Shown: positions 8,213 to 14,408, counted from the first letter of the stretch. The stretch: 16,404 nucleotides of DNA from Thermaceae bacterium (GCA_027053145.1 JALUED010000040.1:1-16404); one strand, 5' to 3'. Made by a program: numbers and translations. The notes: generated by a model not told the origin, from the sequence alone.

Positions 8213-8235
8213 CGTAAACTTAGCCTATATTGCCG
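8213..8235. promoter_or_regulatory. Mirror-symmetric purB / crp-like promoter
   Basis: The heptamer TAGCCTA at 8221-8227 gives TAGCCT on the plus strand (9 bases before the regulator ATG at 8236) and TAGGCT on the minus strand (9 bases before the purB ATG at 8212). The spacing is identical both ways. Alternative closer hexamers are TATATT (8226-8231, plus) and TAAGTT (8222-8217, minus), each 4 bases from its ATG. No Shine-Dalgarno is seen for either gene. No TGA-N6-TCA box is present, so I see no sign of autoregulation here. Confidence 0.55.
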
Positions 8236-8922
8236 ATGGCGCGGGAGACGCTTGAGCGGGTTTTGTCGAAGGTGGGGTTCCTCGAGGCGGCAAGCGCCGA
8301 GGGCTTGCGTCGGCTTGCGGCCGCGAGCGAGCTGAAGGAGCTTTCCCGGGGGGAGGTACTGTTCCTCGAGGGCGACCCGGCCGACCGCTTTTTCGTGGTG
8401 GTTGAGGGGTGGGTCAAGGTCTACAAGGGCCACCCAAGCGGCGACCGGCAGATCGTTTTGCACCTCGAGGGGCCCGGATCCCCGCTCGCCGAGGTGGCGA
8501 TTTTCCTCGACGAAGCGCGCTATCCTGCTTCCGCCGAGGCGGCCACCGCGGCCCAGGTGGCGGCGGTGCCGCGGTCGACCTTCCTTGAGCTTTTGGAGCG
8601 GGAGCCCGCGGTGGCGCGGGGGGCGCTTCGCTACCTTGCCCGAAGGCAGCGGGCGCTGATCCAACTGCTGACCAAGTTGACCTTTCAGGACGTCCTCGAG
8701 CGGCTCGTGGGGTACTTGGTGGAGCGCCTGGAGGCCGAGGGCCAGGGTTTTGAGCTCCCCACCAACGCCGAGCTCGCCGCGCTCCTTGGGACCGTGCCCG
8801 AGATCGTGAGCCGAAAGCTCTGGCAGCTCTACCGCGAGGGTCTGATCGAGCTGGAGGGTAGGCGGGTTCAGGTCACCGAACCCGCCTACCTCCTCGCCAA
8901 GTTCATGCCGCGGCGCCCCTGA
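8236..8922 (+). CDS. Crp/Fnr-family transcription regulator, probable NO/denitrification regulator (DNR/Nnr-like)
   Basis: This is a 228-residue DNA-binding regulator. Residues about 12-125 form the cyclic-nucleotide-binding fold (LSRGEVLFLEGDPADRFFVVVEGWVKVY), about 130-165 the dimer helix, and about 172-215 the winged helix (LPTNAELAALLGTVPEIVSRKLWQLYREGLI). The cAMP phosphate-binding Arg-Ser/Thr pair is replaced by YPAS (96-99) and there is no Cys at all, so it is neither a cAMP receptor nor an Fe-S Fnr. The recognition helix carries E189-x-x-S192-R193, the Fnr-type TGA-reading set. It is convergent with nirS and near norCB, which suggests control of denitrification, as DNR/Nnr proteins do; that role is inferred. 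The ATG at 8236 is preferred over an in-frame TTG two codons upstream. Confidence 0.88.
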   Translation: MARETLERVLSKVGFLEAASAEGLRRLAAASELKELSRGEVLFLEGDPADRFFVVVEGWVKVYKGHPSGDRQIVLHLEGPGSPLAEVAIFLDEARYPASAEAATAAQVAAVPRSTFLELLEREPAVARGALRYLARRQRALIQLLTKLTFQDVLERLVGYLVERLEAEGQGFELPTNAELAALLGTVPEIVSRKLWQLYREGLIELEGRRVQVTEPAYLLAKFMPRRP

Positions 8923-8939
8923 GGGAGCGCCGCGGCATG
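8904..8939. terminator. 13-bp perfect G+C-rich hairpin at the crp-like/nirS convergent ends
   Basis: CATGCCGCGGCGC (8904-8916) and its exact complement (8927-8939) enclose a 10-base loop that can itself pair CCC with GGG. The regulator's TGA (8920-8922) lies in the loop and nirS ends at 8954. A TTTT at 8952-8955 follows at 12 bases on the plus strand, too far for a standard U-tract. It is the strongest hairpin in the window and probably ends transcription from both sides or protects the 3' ends. Confidence 0.6.
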
Positions 8940-8953
8940 GGGAAGGCCCGCTT

Positions 8954-10585
8954 TTAGTAGATGTCGTTCGCCGTGTTGTAGACGTTGAACTTACCCGTAG
9001 GGGTGATCACCCAGTCGCCGGTGATGCGGGCCTTTTCTTTGAGGGTCTGGGCGTCGTAGACGACGATGAAGGTCGGAGTGTTGACGTTGCCCCAGGCCGA
9101 GACCCAGAACTCGGTGCCGTCCTTGTTGAACTCGATGTGCACCATCCGGGCCTTCTTCTCAAGCGCCCCGGGGACCTTCCAGCAGACCGGATCCTTTTCC
9201 AGGTCGTCCTTCCGCCAGGCGCAGAGCGTCGCGTTGGCCTCCGGCGAGGGGGCCACCGGGAAGTCCACGATCAGCCACGGGCTCTTCGGGTGGGTCTTGA
9301 TGAAGAGGTTGCCCGGGTAGGGGGTTTCGATCATCTTGACGACCTTCCAGGCGTACTCGGGGTGGCCCTTGGGGTCGGTGCCGATGACCGCGATCTTGTT
9401 GTCCTTGATGTGGCCCGTGGCCCAGACCGGACCGTACTTCGGGTGCACCCAGGTGGCGCCGCGGCCGGGGTGGGGTTTCACCCCTACCGGGACGCTGGCC
9501 ACGAACTCGCGGGTCTTCGCGTCGATGACCACGATCTTGTTCATGGCGTTCGCGGCCACCAGGAAGTAGCGCTTGGACTTATCCCAGCCGCCGTCGTGGA
9601 GGAAGCGCTCGGTGTCGATGACGGTGATGCCAAGGGGCTTACCCTTCTTGTCGAGGTCCGCGTAGTTGACGAGCCAGGTCTGACCGCCCTCCTTGATGTT
9701 GACGATCCACTCGGGGCTGAAGTGCGAGCTCACGATCGAGGCGACGCGGTTTTCTTTGAGGAACTCGCCCTGGCTCTTCACGTAGCCCTGGGTCGAGACC
9801 ATCTTGAGGGGCTTCAAGGTCTGGCCGTCCACCACCAGCATGGCGCTCGGCCAGTAGCAGCCGATGACCGCGTATTTGCCCTCGAAGCCCTCGTACTTCG
9901 AGGTGTCAATCGAGCGCGCGTCGAGGCAGGCCCGAACCTGCGCGACGATCTTGGGCTTTTCCATCCAGAGGTCAATGACCTTGGCCCAGCCGTCGCGGCC
10001 GATGGTGTAGAAGTAGCGGCCGTCCTTGGACGAGCGCAGGATGTGGGTGGCGTAGCCCGTGGGCAGAATGGCGACGAGCTCCTTGGTGTCGCCGTCCACG
10101 ATGGCCACCTTGCCCACGTCGCGCAGGATCACGCCGAAGTAGTTCTGCCAGTTCCGCTTGGTCTCGGGCGCTTTGGGGCGCTGGTCAACGGGGACAAAGA
10201 CCTTCCAGGTGGATTCGATGTCCTTGAAGGTCCAGGCCGGGGGCTCGGGCACCGGGTTCAAGAGGAACCGGGCCATGAGGTCAATCTCGTCGGGCTTCAA
10301 AATGCCGAGCTTGCCCCAGGCCGGCATGCCGCCCATGCCGTTGGTAATGATGGTCTTGAGGTAGTCCACCCCCTTGCCCTGCTTGAGGAGGTTTTCCGGC
10401 TCCAAGTTCTTGCCCGTGGCGCCCTTACGCAGCACGCCGTGGCAGCCCGCGCAGCGCTGGAAGTAGATTTCTTTGGCGCGCTGCATCTCCTCGGGGGTGA
10501 GCTTCGGCACCGCCTGGGTTTGCTGGGCGAGCGCGAAGGCCCCGAGAAGCACCGCGAGAATTCCCAACCAAACGCGTTTCCTCAT
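8954..10585 (-). CDS. nirS: Cytochrome cd1 nitrite reductase (NO-forming)
   Basis: NirS reduces nitrite to NO outside the cytoplasmic membrane. The 543-residue precursor has a signal peptide (MRKRVW, core, cleavage near ALA-QQ at 20/21), a heme c domain with CAGCH (45-49) and a Met-rich ligand loop (GMGGMPAW, 83-90), then the eight-bladed heme d1 propeller. Residues matching known cd1 enzymes are H181 (HILRSS, likely proximal d1 ligand), H288 in SSHFSPEWIVN and H372 in KPHPGRGATWVHP (the two distal-pocket His), and the conserved C-terminal ITPTGKFNVYN. The start is ATG at 10585, preceded by AAAGGTGGGTGATC, close to a full anti-16S match. It follows the cytochrome c gene by 78 bp and may have its own promoter as well as norC read-through. 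No d1 synthesis genes are in view. Confidence 0.97.
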   Translation of the reverse strand: MRKRVWLGILAVLLGAFALAQQTQAVPKLTPEEMQRAKEIYFQRCAGCHGVLRKGATGKNLEPENLLKQGKGVDYLKTIITNGMGGMPAWGKLGILKPDEIDLMARFLLNPVPEPPAWTFKDIESTWKVFVPVDQRPKAPETKRNWQNYFGVILRDVGKVAIVDGDTKELVAILPTGYATHILRSSKDGRYFYTIGRDGWAKVIDLWMEKPKIVAQVRACLDARSIDTSKYEGFEGKYAVIGCYWPSAMLVVDGQTLKPLKMVSTQGYVKSQGEFLKENRVASIVSSHFSPEWIVNIKEGGQTWLVNYADLDKKGKPLGITVIDTERFLHDGGWDKSKRYFLVAANAMNKIVVIDAKTREFVASVPVGVKPHPGRGATWVHPKYGPVWATGHIKDNKIAVIGTDPKGHPEYAWKVVKMIETPYPGNLFIKTHPKSPWLIVDFPVAPSPEANATLCAWRKDDLEKDPVCWKVPGALEKKARMVHIEFNKDGTEFWVSAWGNVNTPTFIVVYDAQTLKEKARITGDWVITPTGKFNVYNTANDIY

Positions 10586-10663
10586 ACTCGATCACCCACC
10601 TTTACCCTTGCCGCGCCCGGATGTTCCCTAGCCCCCAATTCCTATCTTAGGAGCCCTTTTCGG
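10586..10663 (-). promoter_or_regulatory. nirS leader with strong ribosome-binding site and possible internal promoter
   Basis: The 78 bp between the cytochrome c stop and nirS contain TAAGAT (10649-10644, minus strand), a plausible -10 at about 59 bases before the ATG, inside a small inverted repeat TCCTA-TCT-TAGGA (10640-10652). Near the ATG the minus strand reads AAAGGTGGGTGATC, one insertion away from the ideal Shine-Dalgarno AAAGGAGGTGATC. No TGA-N6-TCA box is visible. The small repeat could instead be a weak terminator or an operator. Confidence 0.35.
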
Positions 10664-11407
10664 CTAGCGGAGCTTGGCCACCTCCTCTGGGCTTACCGGG
10701 CCAAAGTCGTTGCCCCACGCGGTCCGAACGTAGCTGATCACCGCCGCCGCCGCTTGGTCGTCGAGCTGGGCACCAAAGGGCGGCATCGCGGTGCCCGGTT
10801 TGCCGTGGAGCACGGTCTTGATCACGTACTCGGCGTCTTTCAGGTGCTCGTTCCCGGCGAGCGCGGGGAAGGTGGGAGGCATGCCGCGCCCGTCGGGCTG
10901 GTGGCAGCTTGCGCAGAGCTTGAGGAAAAGGGCTTTGCCGTCGGCCGCGGCGGCTGCCGTGGGGCTCGCCTTGGGTTTTTCGACCGCCTGAACCTGACCG
11001 CCGGCGGCGAGGATGCCCTCCGGCGCCGCGGCTTCACCGTAGTAGGCAAGCCAGGTGGCCACGCCGGCGATGAGCAGGAAGAGGAGCACGGGCAAAAGCG
11101 CGTGGACGAAGGGACGAGGTTTTACCGGGGCCTCGATCTCTGTGCGGTCTATGAGCTCCACCTCGACGGGGCTCATGAGCGGGGCACGGGAGATGTGCCC
11201 GGCAAAGACCGGGCCCTCGCGCCGGACCTCGAAAACGTATTCGTGGTGGTCGGTGGAGCCGTCGGCGTAGTGCGTGACCACGATGAGGAAGTGCTCGCCG
11301 GGCTCCAGCTCCGCGGGGTCTATCCGCACCGTAAAGGGGGCCTTTTCGAGGACCCGGAAGGGCTTTTCGCTTTGGTCCAGGAAGACCTCAACGCGCCGAA
11401 TATCCAT
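10664..11407 (-). CDS. Membrane-anchored cytochrome c with N-terminal Ig-like domain
   Basis: This 247-residue protein has an unusual order. Residues about 1-68 read like a bacterial Ig-like domain (VEVFLDQSEKPFRVLEKAPF, then PAELEPGEHFLIVVTHYADG). A linker and one membrane helix (about 101-123) preceded by basic residues follow. After an Ala/Pro linker comes a monoheme cytochrome c domain with CASCH (165-169) and axial M208 in TAMPPFG. There is no N-terminal signal peptide, so the helix acts as an anchor, leaving the Ig-like part in the cytoplasm and the heme outside. The ATG at 11407 follows GAGGAGGTG and overlaps norH by 20 bp, so it is translated with norH. It probably carries electrons to NorCB or NirS; this is inferred from the operon. 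The cytochrome call is certain, the Ig call moderate. Confidence 0.85.
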   Translation of the reverse strand: MDIRRVEVFLDQSEKPFRVLEKAPFTVRIDPAELEPGEHFLIVVTHYADGSTDHHEYVFEVRREGPVFAGHISRAPLMSPVEVELIDRTEIEAPVKPRPFVHALLPVLLFLLIAGVATWLAYYGEAAAPEGILAAGGQVQAVEKPKASPTAAAAADGKALFLKLCASCHQPDGRGMPPTFPALAGNEHLKDAEYVIKTVLHGKPGTAMPPFGAQLDDQAAAAVISYVRTAWGNDFGPVSPEEVAKLR

Positions 11408-11732
11408 GGAACACCTCCTCGTGATCGTGCGCTTCGGCTTGGTGGAAGGTCGTCACCACCCACCACATGCCTTGGGGGATGAAGAGGTAGGCGACGGCGG
11501 AGAACGCGATGATCTTGACCCAGAAGGGGTCAAGGTAGCCGGTCGCGATCATGCCGAAGGCGGCGAGCGCCTGGGCCACGGCAAAGAGGTAGGAAAACCG
11601 CACCAGCCACGGCCGTTCAAAGAGCCGCCCTAGGGCGTAGAACATCGCGTAAAGGCCGGCGGCGAGCACGAAGACCAGGCCTAGGGCCATGATCTGGCCC
11701 ACCATGACCGCGATCTCGTGGTTAGTGGGCAT
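11388..11732 (-). CDS. norH: NorH-like small membrane protein of the nor operon
   Basis: This is a 114-residue membrane protein with three hydrophobic helices (about 8-33, 44-64, 70-93) and a His/acid-rich tail (H97, H102, H104, H109 with E100, D103, E105, E106). The basic residues after helix 1 (R36, R40, R45) predict that the N-terminus is outside and the tail in the cytoplasm. Its ATG overlaps the end of norB by 11 bp and is preceded by GGAGG. Thermus denitrification clusters carry a third small membrane gene, norH, directly after norB; I assign the name from position, size and topology, not from a checked alignment. It probably assists NOR assembly, stability or the NO supply; the mechanism is unknown. 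Confidence 0.75.
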   Translation of the reverse strand: MPTNHEIAVMVGQIMALGLVFVLAAGLYAMFYALGRLFERPWLVRFSYLFAVAQALAAFGMIATGYLDPFWVKIIAFSAVAYLFIPQGMWWVVTTFHQAEAHDHEEVFHGYSAR

Positions 11733-13143
11733 GGCTGGCCTCCTTCTTGCCGATCGTCAGGAGGTCGTAGACGAGCAGGAGGTAACCCATGAGGAAGAGC
11801 AGGCCGAACCCGAAGCGCCACCAGAGGGTGTTCGTGTACCAGGGGTGGGTGTAGGACTGGATGAACGCGCTCCAGGTGCTACCAAGTTCCGCCCGCTCGA
11901 TCATCGTCTGCGAGAAGCCCGAGATGGTGAAGGAGCCGGCGATGCCGAAGATGGCGAGGATCATCAGCGCATAGGCCCAGCTCCAGTACTTGGAATCGAG
12001 CGGGATCATCACTGGGCGGCGGGCGTTTTGGACCGCGATGTAGACGAGGGTCATCACCGTGCCGAGGTAGGCGCCGAAGAAGGCCAGGTGGCCGTGGGCG
12101 GCGGCAAGCTGGGTGCCGTGGGAGTAGAGGTTGATCTGAGGCAGCGTTTGCATGAAGCCCCACACGCCGGCGCCGATGAAGTTGCCGAACGCCTGGGCGA
12201 TGGCCCAAAAGAGCGCGGGGCGGTTTACGGTGTGCATCCGGTGCGCCCCGGCGTCGTAGACCGCGTGGACCACCATGGCCACGAGCGGTAAGGGCTCAAG
12301 GGCCGAGAAGAAGCCGCCGAGGCCGATCCAGTACTCCGGCGTGCCGATCCAGAAGTAGTGGTGCCCAAGGCCCAGGATGCCGGTGCCGAAGACGAGGGCG
12401 ACCTCGAGGAAAAGCCAGGTCTCGATCAGCTTGCGGGGCGTGCCCAGGAGGTACATCAGGCTCCAGCCCATCACCACGCCGACCAGCACCTCCCAGGTGG
12501 CCTCCACCCAAAGGTGCACCACCCACCACCAGAGGTACTGGTCCATGGTGATGTTCACGGTGTAGTGCATCCCCGCGGTGTAAAGGGCGCCGAGGGCCAC
12601 GAGGTCAAAGATCAGGACGCCGAGAAGCCCGGTGATCCGCCGGGCGGCGAGGGTGGTGGCGATCACGTTGTAGAGGAAGATCGCCACCCAGGCCACGATG
12701 GCGATATCCGCCCAGCGCGGCGCTTCCACGTACTCGCGCCCTTCGTTGATGAACCAGAGGGTGAAGGCGTTGCCGTGGCCGGTTTGCACGAAGAGGTAGA
12801 CGAGGACGACGACACCGACCCCGGCGACGATCACCCACCAGATGAACTTCGCAAGCCGGATGCCCACGACCTCGCGGCCGGTCTCCAAGGGAAGGAACCA
12901 ATAAACGCCCCCCATAAGCCCCACGAGGAGCCAGACGACCATCGCGTTGACGTGGAGGGTGCGGTTCATCATGAAGGGGAGCTTGTCGAGGAGGAAGTCG
13001 GGGTTGATGTACTGGTAGGCCGCGAGCAAACCGAAGATGAGCTGTGCGCCGAAGAGGATGATGGCCACCGCGAAGTATGCGAGGGCCAGCTTTTGGGATT
13101 CAAAGAGCTCCTGTGCCTTGGGACGTGCAAAGGAAGTCGCCAT
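11722..13143 (-). CDS. norB: Nitric oxide reductase catalytic subunit NorB (cNOR type)
   Basis: NorB is the integral-membrane subunit that reduces two NO to N2O at a heme b3/FeB centre. The 473 residues contain about 12 helices; there is no fused quinol-oxidising extension, so it is cNOR-like. Ligands are all visible: H64 and H352 (heme b), H350 (heme b3), H210, H261 and H262 (FeB), plus the conserved acids E214, E218 and E283 in HLWVEATWE and SALEPLP. Their spacing matches Pseudomonas NorB. The ATG at 13143 is preferred over a GTG at 13149, because GGAGG lies 5 bases before it but would abut the GTG. It starts 10 bases after norC and overlaps norH by 11 bp. Confidence 0.97.
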   Translation of the reverse strand: MATSFARPKAQELFESQKLALAYFAVAIILFGAQLIFGLLAAYQYINPDFLLDKLPFMMNRTLHVNAMVVWLLVGLMGGVYWFLPLETGREVVGIRLAKFIWWVIVAGVGVVVLVYLFVQTGHGNAFTLWFINEGREYVEAPRWADIAIVAWVAIFLYNVIATTLAARRITGLLGVLIFDLVALGALYTAGMHYTVNITMDQYLWWWVVHLWVEATWEVLVGVVMGWSLMYLLGTPRKLIETWLFLEVALVFGTGILGLGHHYFWIGTPEYWIGLGGFFSALEPLPLVAMVVHAVYDAGAHRMHTVNRPALFWAIAQAFGNFIGAGVWGFMQTLPQINLYSHGTQLAAAHGHLAFFGAYLGTVMTLVYIAVQNARRPVMIPLDSKYWSWAYALMILAIFGIAGSFTISGFSQTMIERAELGSTWSAFIQSYTHPWYTNTLWWRFGFGLLFLMGYLLLVYDLLTIGKKEASHAH

Positions 13144-13153
13144 ACCCACCTCC

Positions 13154-13819
13154 TTACTGGGCCGTGCCGAAGCGCGGCGGGAAGCCGTTCGTGTCGATCG
13201 CCGACATCCACTTGAGGAAGGCGATGAGGCTCTTTAGCTCTTCGTCGGTGAAGTGCAGGTTGGGCATCTTCCTTTGCCCCTGCGGCATCGCCGGCGGGTT
13301 TTTAAGCCAGGCCATCATCGCCTCCTCCCGGGTCTTGGCCCCAACGAGCGGCATGATCCGTTCCTCCCACCAGGGGTCGAGCCAAGCCCGGGTCAGATCC
13401 GGCGCGTAGTAGGCCCCGTTCCCAAGGATGGTGTGGCACTCCATGCAGTTCCTGGACTGGAGCGTCATCTTGCCCTTGTTGATGAGGGCGTAAGCTTCCT
13501 CCCGGCTCCAGGTCTTGCCGAAGAAGCCGGTCTCCTTGCCTACGGCCGGCACCTGGCGGCGTTTCTCCGCGTCCCATACCAGCCGGATTTCGTAGTTGAT
13601 GACCGTCCAGTCGGGTACCCGGCCGGCTCCGGCGCGGATCTTGTTGGCGGTGTCGAAGGTGAGCCAAAGCAAGATGAAGGTCATGACCAGCGAGCTCACC
13701 ACCGCCGCGTTCCGCCAGAACGTGGGGGAGAGCCAGCCGTAGCCGCGGGAGAGGATCAGCGTGATGACGGCGGAGAAGAAGATCGCCGCGACTGCGATCT
13801 GGATCCAGCTGTAGTCCAT
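13154..13819 (-). CDS. norC: Nitric oxide reductase cytochrome c subunit NorC, long form
   Basis: NorC accepts electrons outside the membrane and passes them to NorB. Its 221 residues exceed the roughly 150 of Pseudomonas NorC. Two hydrophobic segments (about 5-24 and 37-55) precede the heme domain, where the usual NorC has one. The heme site is CMECH (125-129) in the NorC signature NCMECHTILGNGAYYAPDL, with likely axial M185 in RKMPNLHF. The region between (about 60-115) has an insertion with WDAEKRRQVPAVGKETGFF. The ATG at 13819 follows AAAGGAGGGC. It is the first gene of norC-norB-norH-cytochrome c (-nirS). A Crp/Fnr-type box lies about 49-66 bp upstream. Confidence 0.95.
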   Translation of the reverse strand: MDYSWIQIAVAAIFFSAVITLILSRGYGWLSPTFWRNAAVVSSLVMTFILLWLTFDTANKIRAGAGRVPDWTVINYEIRLVWDAEKRRQVPAVGKETGFFGKTWSREEAYALINKGKMTLQSRNCMECHTILGNGAYYAPDLTRAWLDPWWEERIMPLVGAKTREEAMMAWLKNPPAMPQGQRKMPNLHFTDEELKSLIAFLKWMSAIDTNGFPPRFGTAQ

Positions 13820-13840
13820 ACCGCCCTCCTTTCCCTGAAA

Positions 13841-13846
13841 AGGATG
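13841..13846 (-). promoter_or_regulatory. Weak -10-like element for norC
   Basis: CATCCT on the minus strand (13846-13841) differs from the TATCCT used by era in one base. Its centre is 33 bp from the centre of the upstream TGA-N6-TCA box, close to the roughly 32 bp expected for a class II Crp/Fnr-dependent promoter. Transcription would begin near 13834, leaving a short leader that holds AAAGGAGG. A weak -10 with no -35 fits an activator-dependent promoter, but the match is poor. Confidence 0.3.
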
Positions 13847-13853
13847 AGGGAAG

Positions 13854-13869
13854 GGCCCGCCCGCGGGCC
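13854..13869. repeat. Inverted repeat in norC leader region (6-4-6)
   Basis: GGCCCG and CGGGCC flank four bases. It touches the Crp/Fnr-type box. It may be a terminator stem for the upstream exported-protein gene or simple G+C-rich sequence; nothing more can be said. Confidence 0.3.
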
Positions 13870-13885
13870 ATGACCTCGGTCATGG
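13868..13885. promoter_or_regulatory. Crp/Fnr-type operator upstream of norC (TGA-N6-TCA palindrome)
   Basis: An 8-2-8 perfect palindrome, CCATGACC-TC-GGTCATGG, lies 49-66 bases upstream of the norC ATG. Its half-sites ATGAC and GTCAT are separated by four bases, giving TGA-N6-TCA, the geometry bound by Crp, Fnr and DNR/Nnr dimers (Fnr/DNR consensus TTGAT-N4-ATCAA). The regulator at 8236-8922 has the E-x-x-S-R residues that read TGA. Position relative to the weak -10 suggests activation. A second, less similar repeat (GGGAC-GGAT-GTCCC) adjoins it at 13884-13897. Confidence 0.6.
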
Positions 13886-13897
13886 GACGGATGTCCC
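13884..13897. repeat. Inverted repeat GGGAC-N4-GTCCC beside the norC operator
   Basis: The 5-4-5 repeat at 13884-13897 has its centre 14 bp from the operator centre and shares GAC-N4-GTC with it, but lacks TGA/TCA. It may be a degenerate second site or the 3' end structure of the upstream gene, whose stop is at 13902. Confidence 0.3.
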
Positions 13898-13901
13898 GGA
13901 C

Positions 13902-14408
13902 CTAGCGGAGGAGGTTTTGCAGGTTAGGTTCGTGGGCGAGGGCTTTTCGCGCGTAGATGCGGACCGCCTCCCCGCCGACGCCGCGATGGCCGGTGGCGGT
14001 GGACCACACGAGGTAGTGCCCTTTAAAGGGGCCCTCCAGGATGCGGAAGATCCAAAAGTTCGGCCCCTCGCCTTGGAGCTCCACGTCGCCGAGCTCTTCC
14101 GGGGCAAGGGGCGGACCCTTGCGGCCGGGGGTAAGTTCGAGGACGAAATCCTCCGCGTCGCTTTTCCCCTTGGCCAGGAGCACGGTTTCGAAGGTGCGGT
14201 TGCCGAGCCTTGCGTCGAGGTACTCGTAGATGAGGTAGCCCTTTTCGGGGAGTTCGGCGGTTTGGTGGGGGGCGAGCTTTTTAGGGTTTTCGACGAGCGC
14301 CTTGGCTTCGGCGACCCAGGGGGCGGGGGTGCCGGCCAGGCGGTGTTCCGGCACCGCCTTTTGGGCAAGGGCGAGGCCGACGGCGAGGGCCAGGAGGAGA
14401 GCGCGCAC
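13902..14408 (-). CDS. Small exported protein of unknown function upstream of norC
   Basis: I do not recognise this 168-residue protein. It starts with a short signal peptide (MRALLLALAVGLALA, cleavage probably before QK at 16), has no Cys and no further membrane helix. The mature part holds a charged, strand-rich domain with GYLIYEYLDARLGNRTFETVLLAKG, then PNFWIFRILEGPFKGHYLVWSTATGHRG. The start is GTG at 14408, 6 bases after TATGCT; upstream open frame continues antisense to dnaE and is not coding. It is divergent from dnaE and 82 bp upstream of norC on the same strand, so read-through into the nor operon is possible. A role in denitrification is only suggested by position. Confidence 0.8.
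   Translation of the reverse strand: MRALLLALAVGLALAQKAVPEHRLAGTPAPWVAEAKALVENPKKLAPHQTAELPEKGYLIYEYLDARLGNRTFETVLLAKGKSDAEDFVLELTPGRKGPPLAPEELGDVELQGEGPNFWIFRILEGPFKGHYLVWSTATGHRGVGGEAVRIYARKALAHEPNLQNLLR

Noticed and set aside
8230..8232. TTG start for the Crp/Fnr-type regulator two codons before the ATG
   Set aside because: The ATG at 8236 is symmetric with the purB ATG about the shared -10, and TTG would add only two residues. The same reasoning applies to the TTG at 3259.
10640..10652. TCCTA-TCT-TAGGA inverted repeat upstream of nirS as a Crp/Fnr site
   Set aside because: It lacks TGA-N6-TCA and has the wrong spacing. I kept it only as part of the nirS leader description.
9137..11482. 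A 781-codon open frame on the plus strand across nirS and the cytochrome c gene
   Set aside because: It is antisense to two genes with unmistakable heme motifs and conserved residues. Long antisense frames are common in G+C-rich DNA. The translation has no recognisable domain.
12358..13215. A 285-codon plus-strand frame rich in Asp, Glu, His and Pro
   Set aside because: It is antisense to norB, whose metal ligands are all in place; the composition is the expected mirror of hydrophobic codons.
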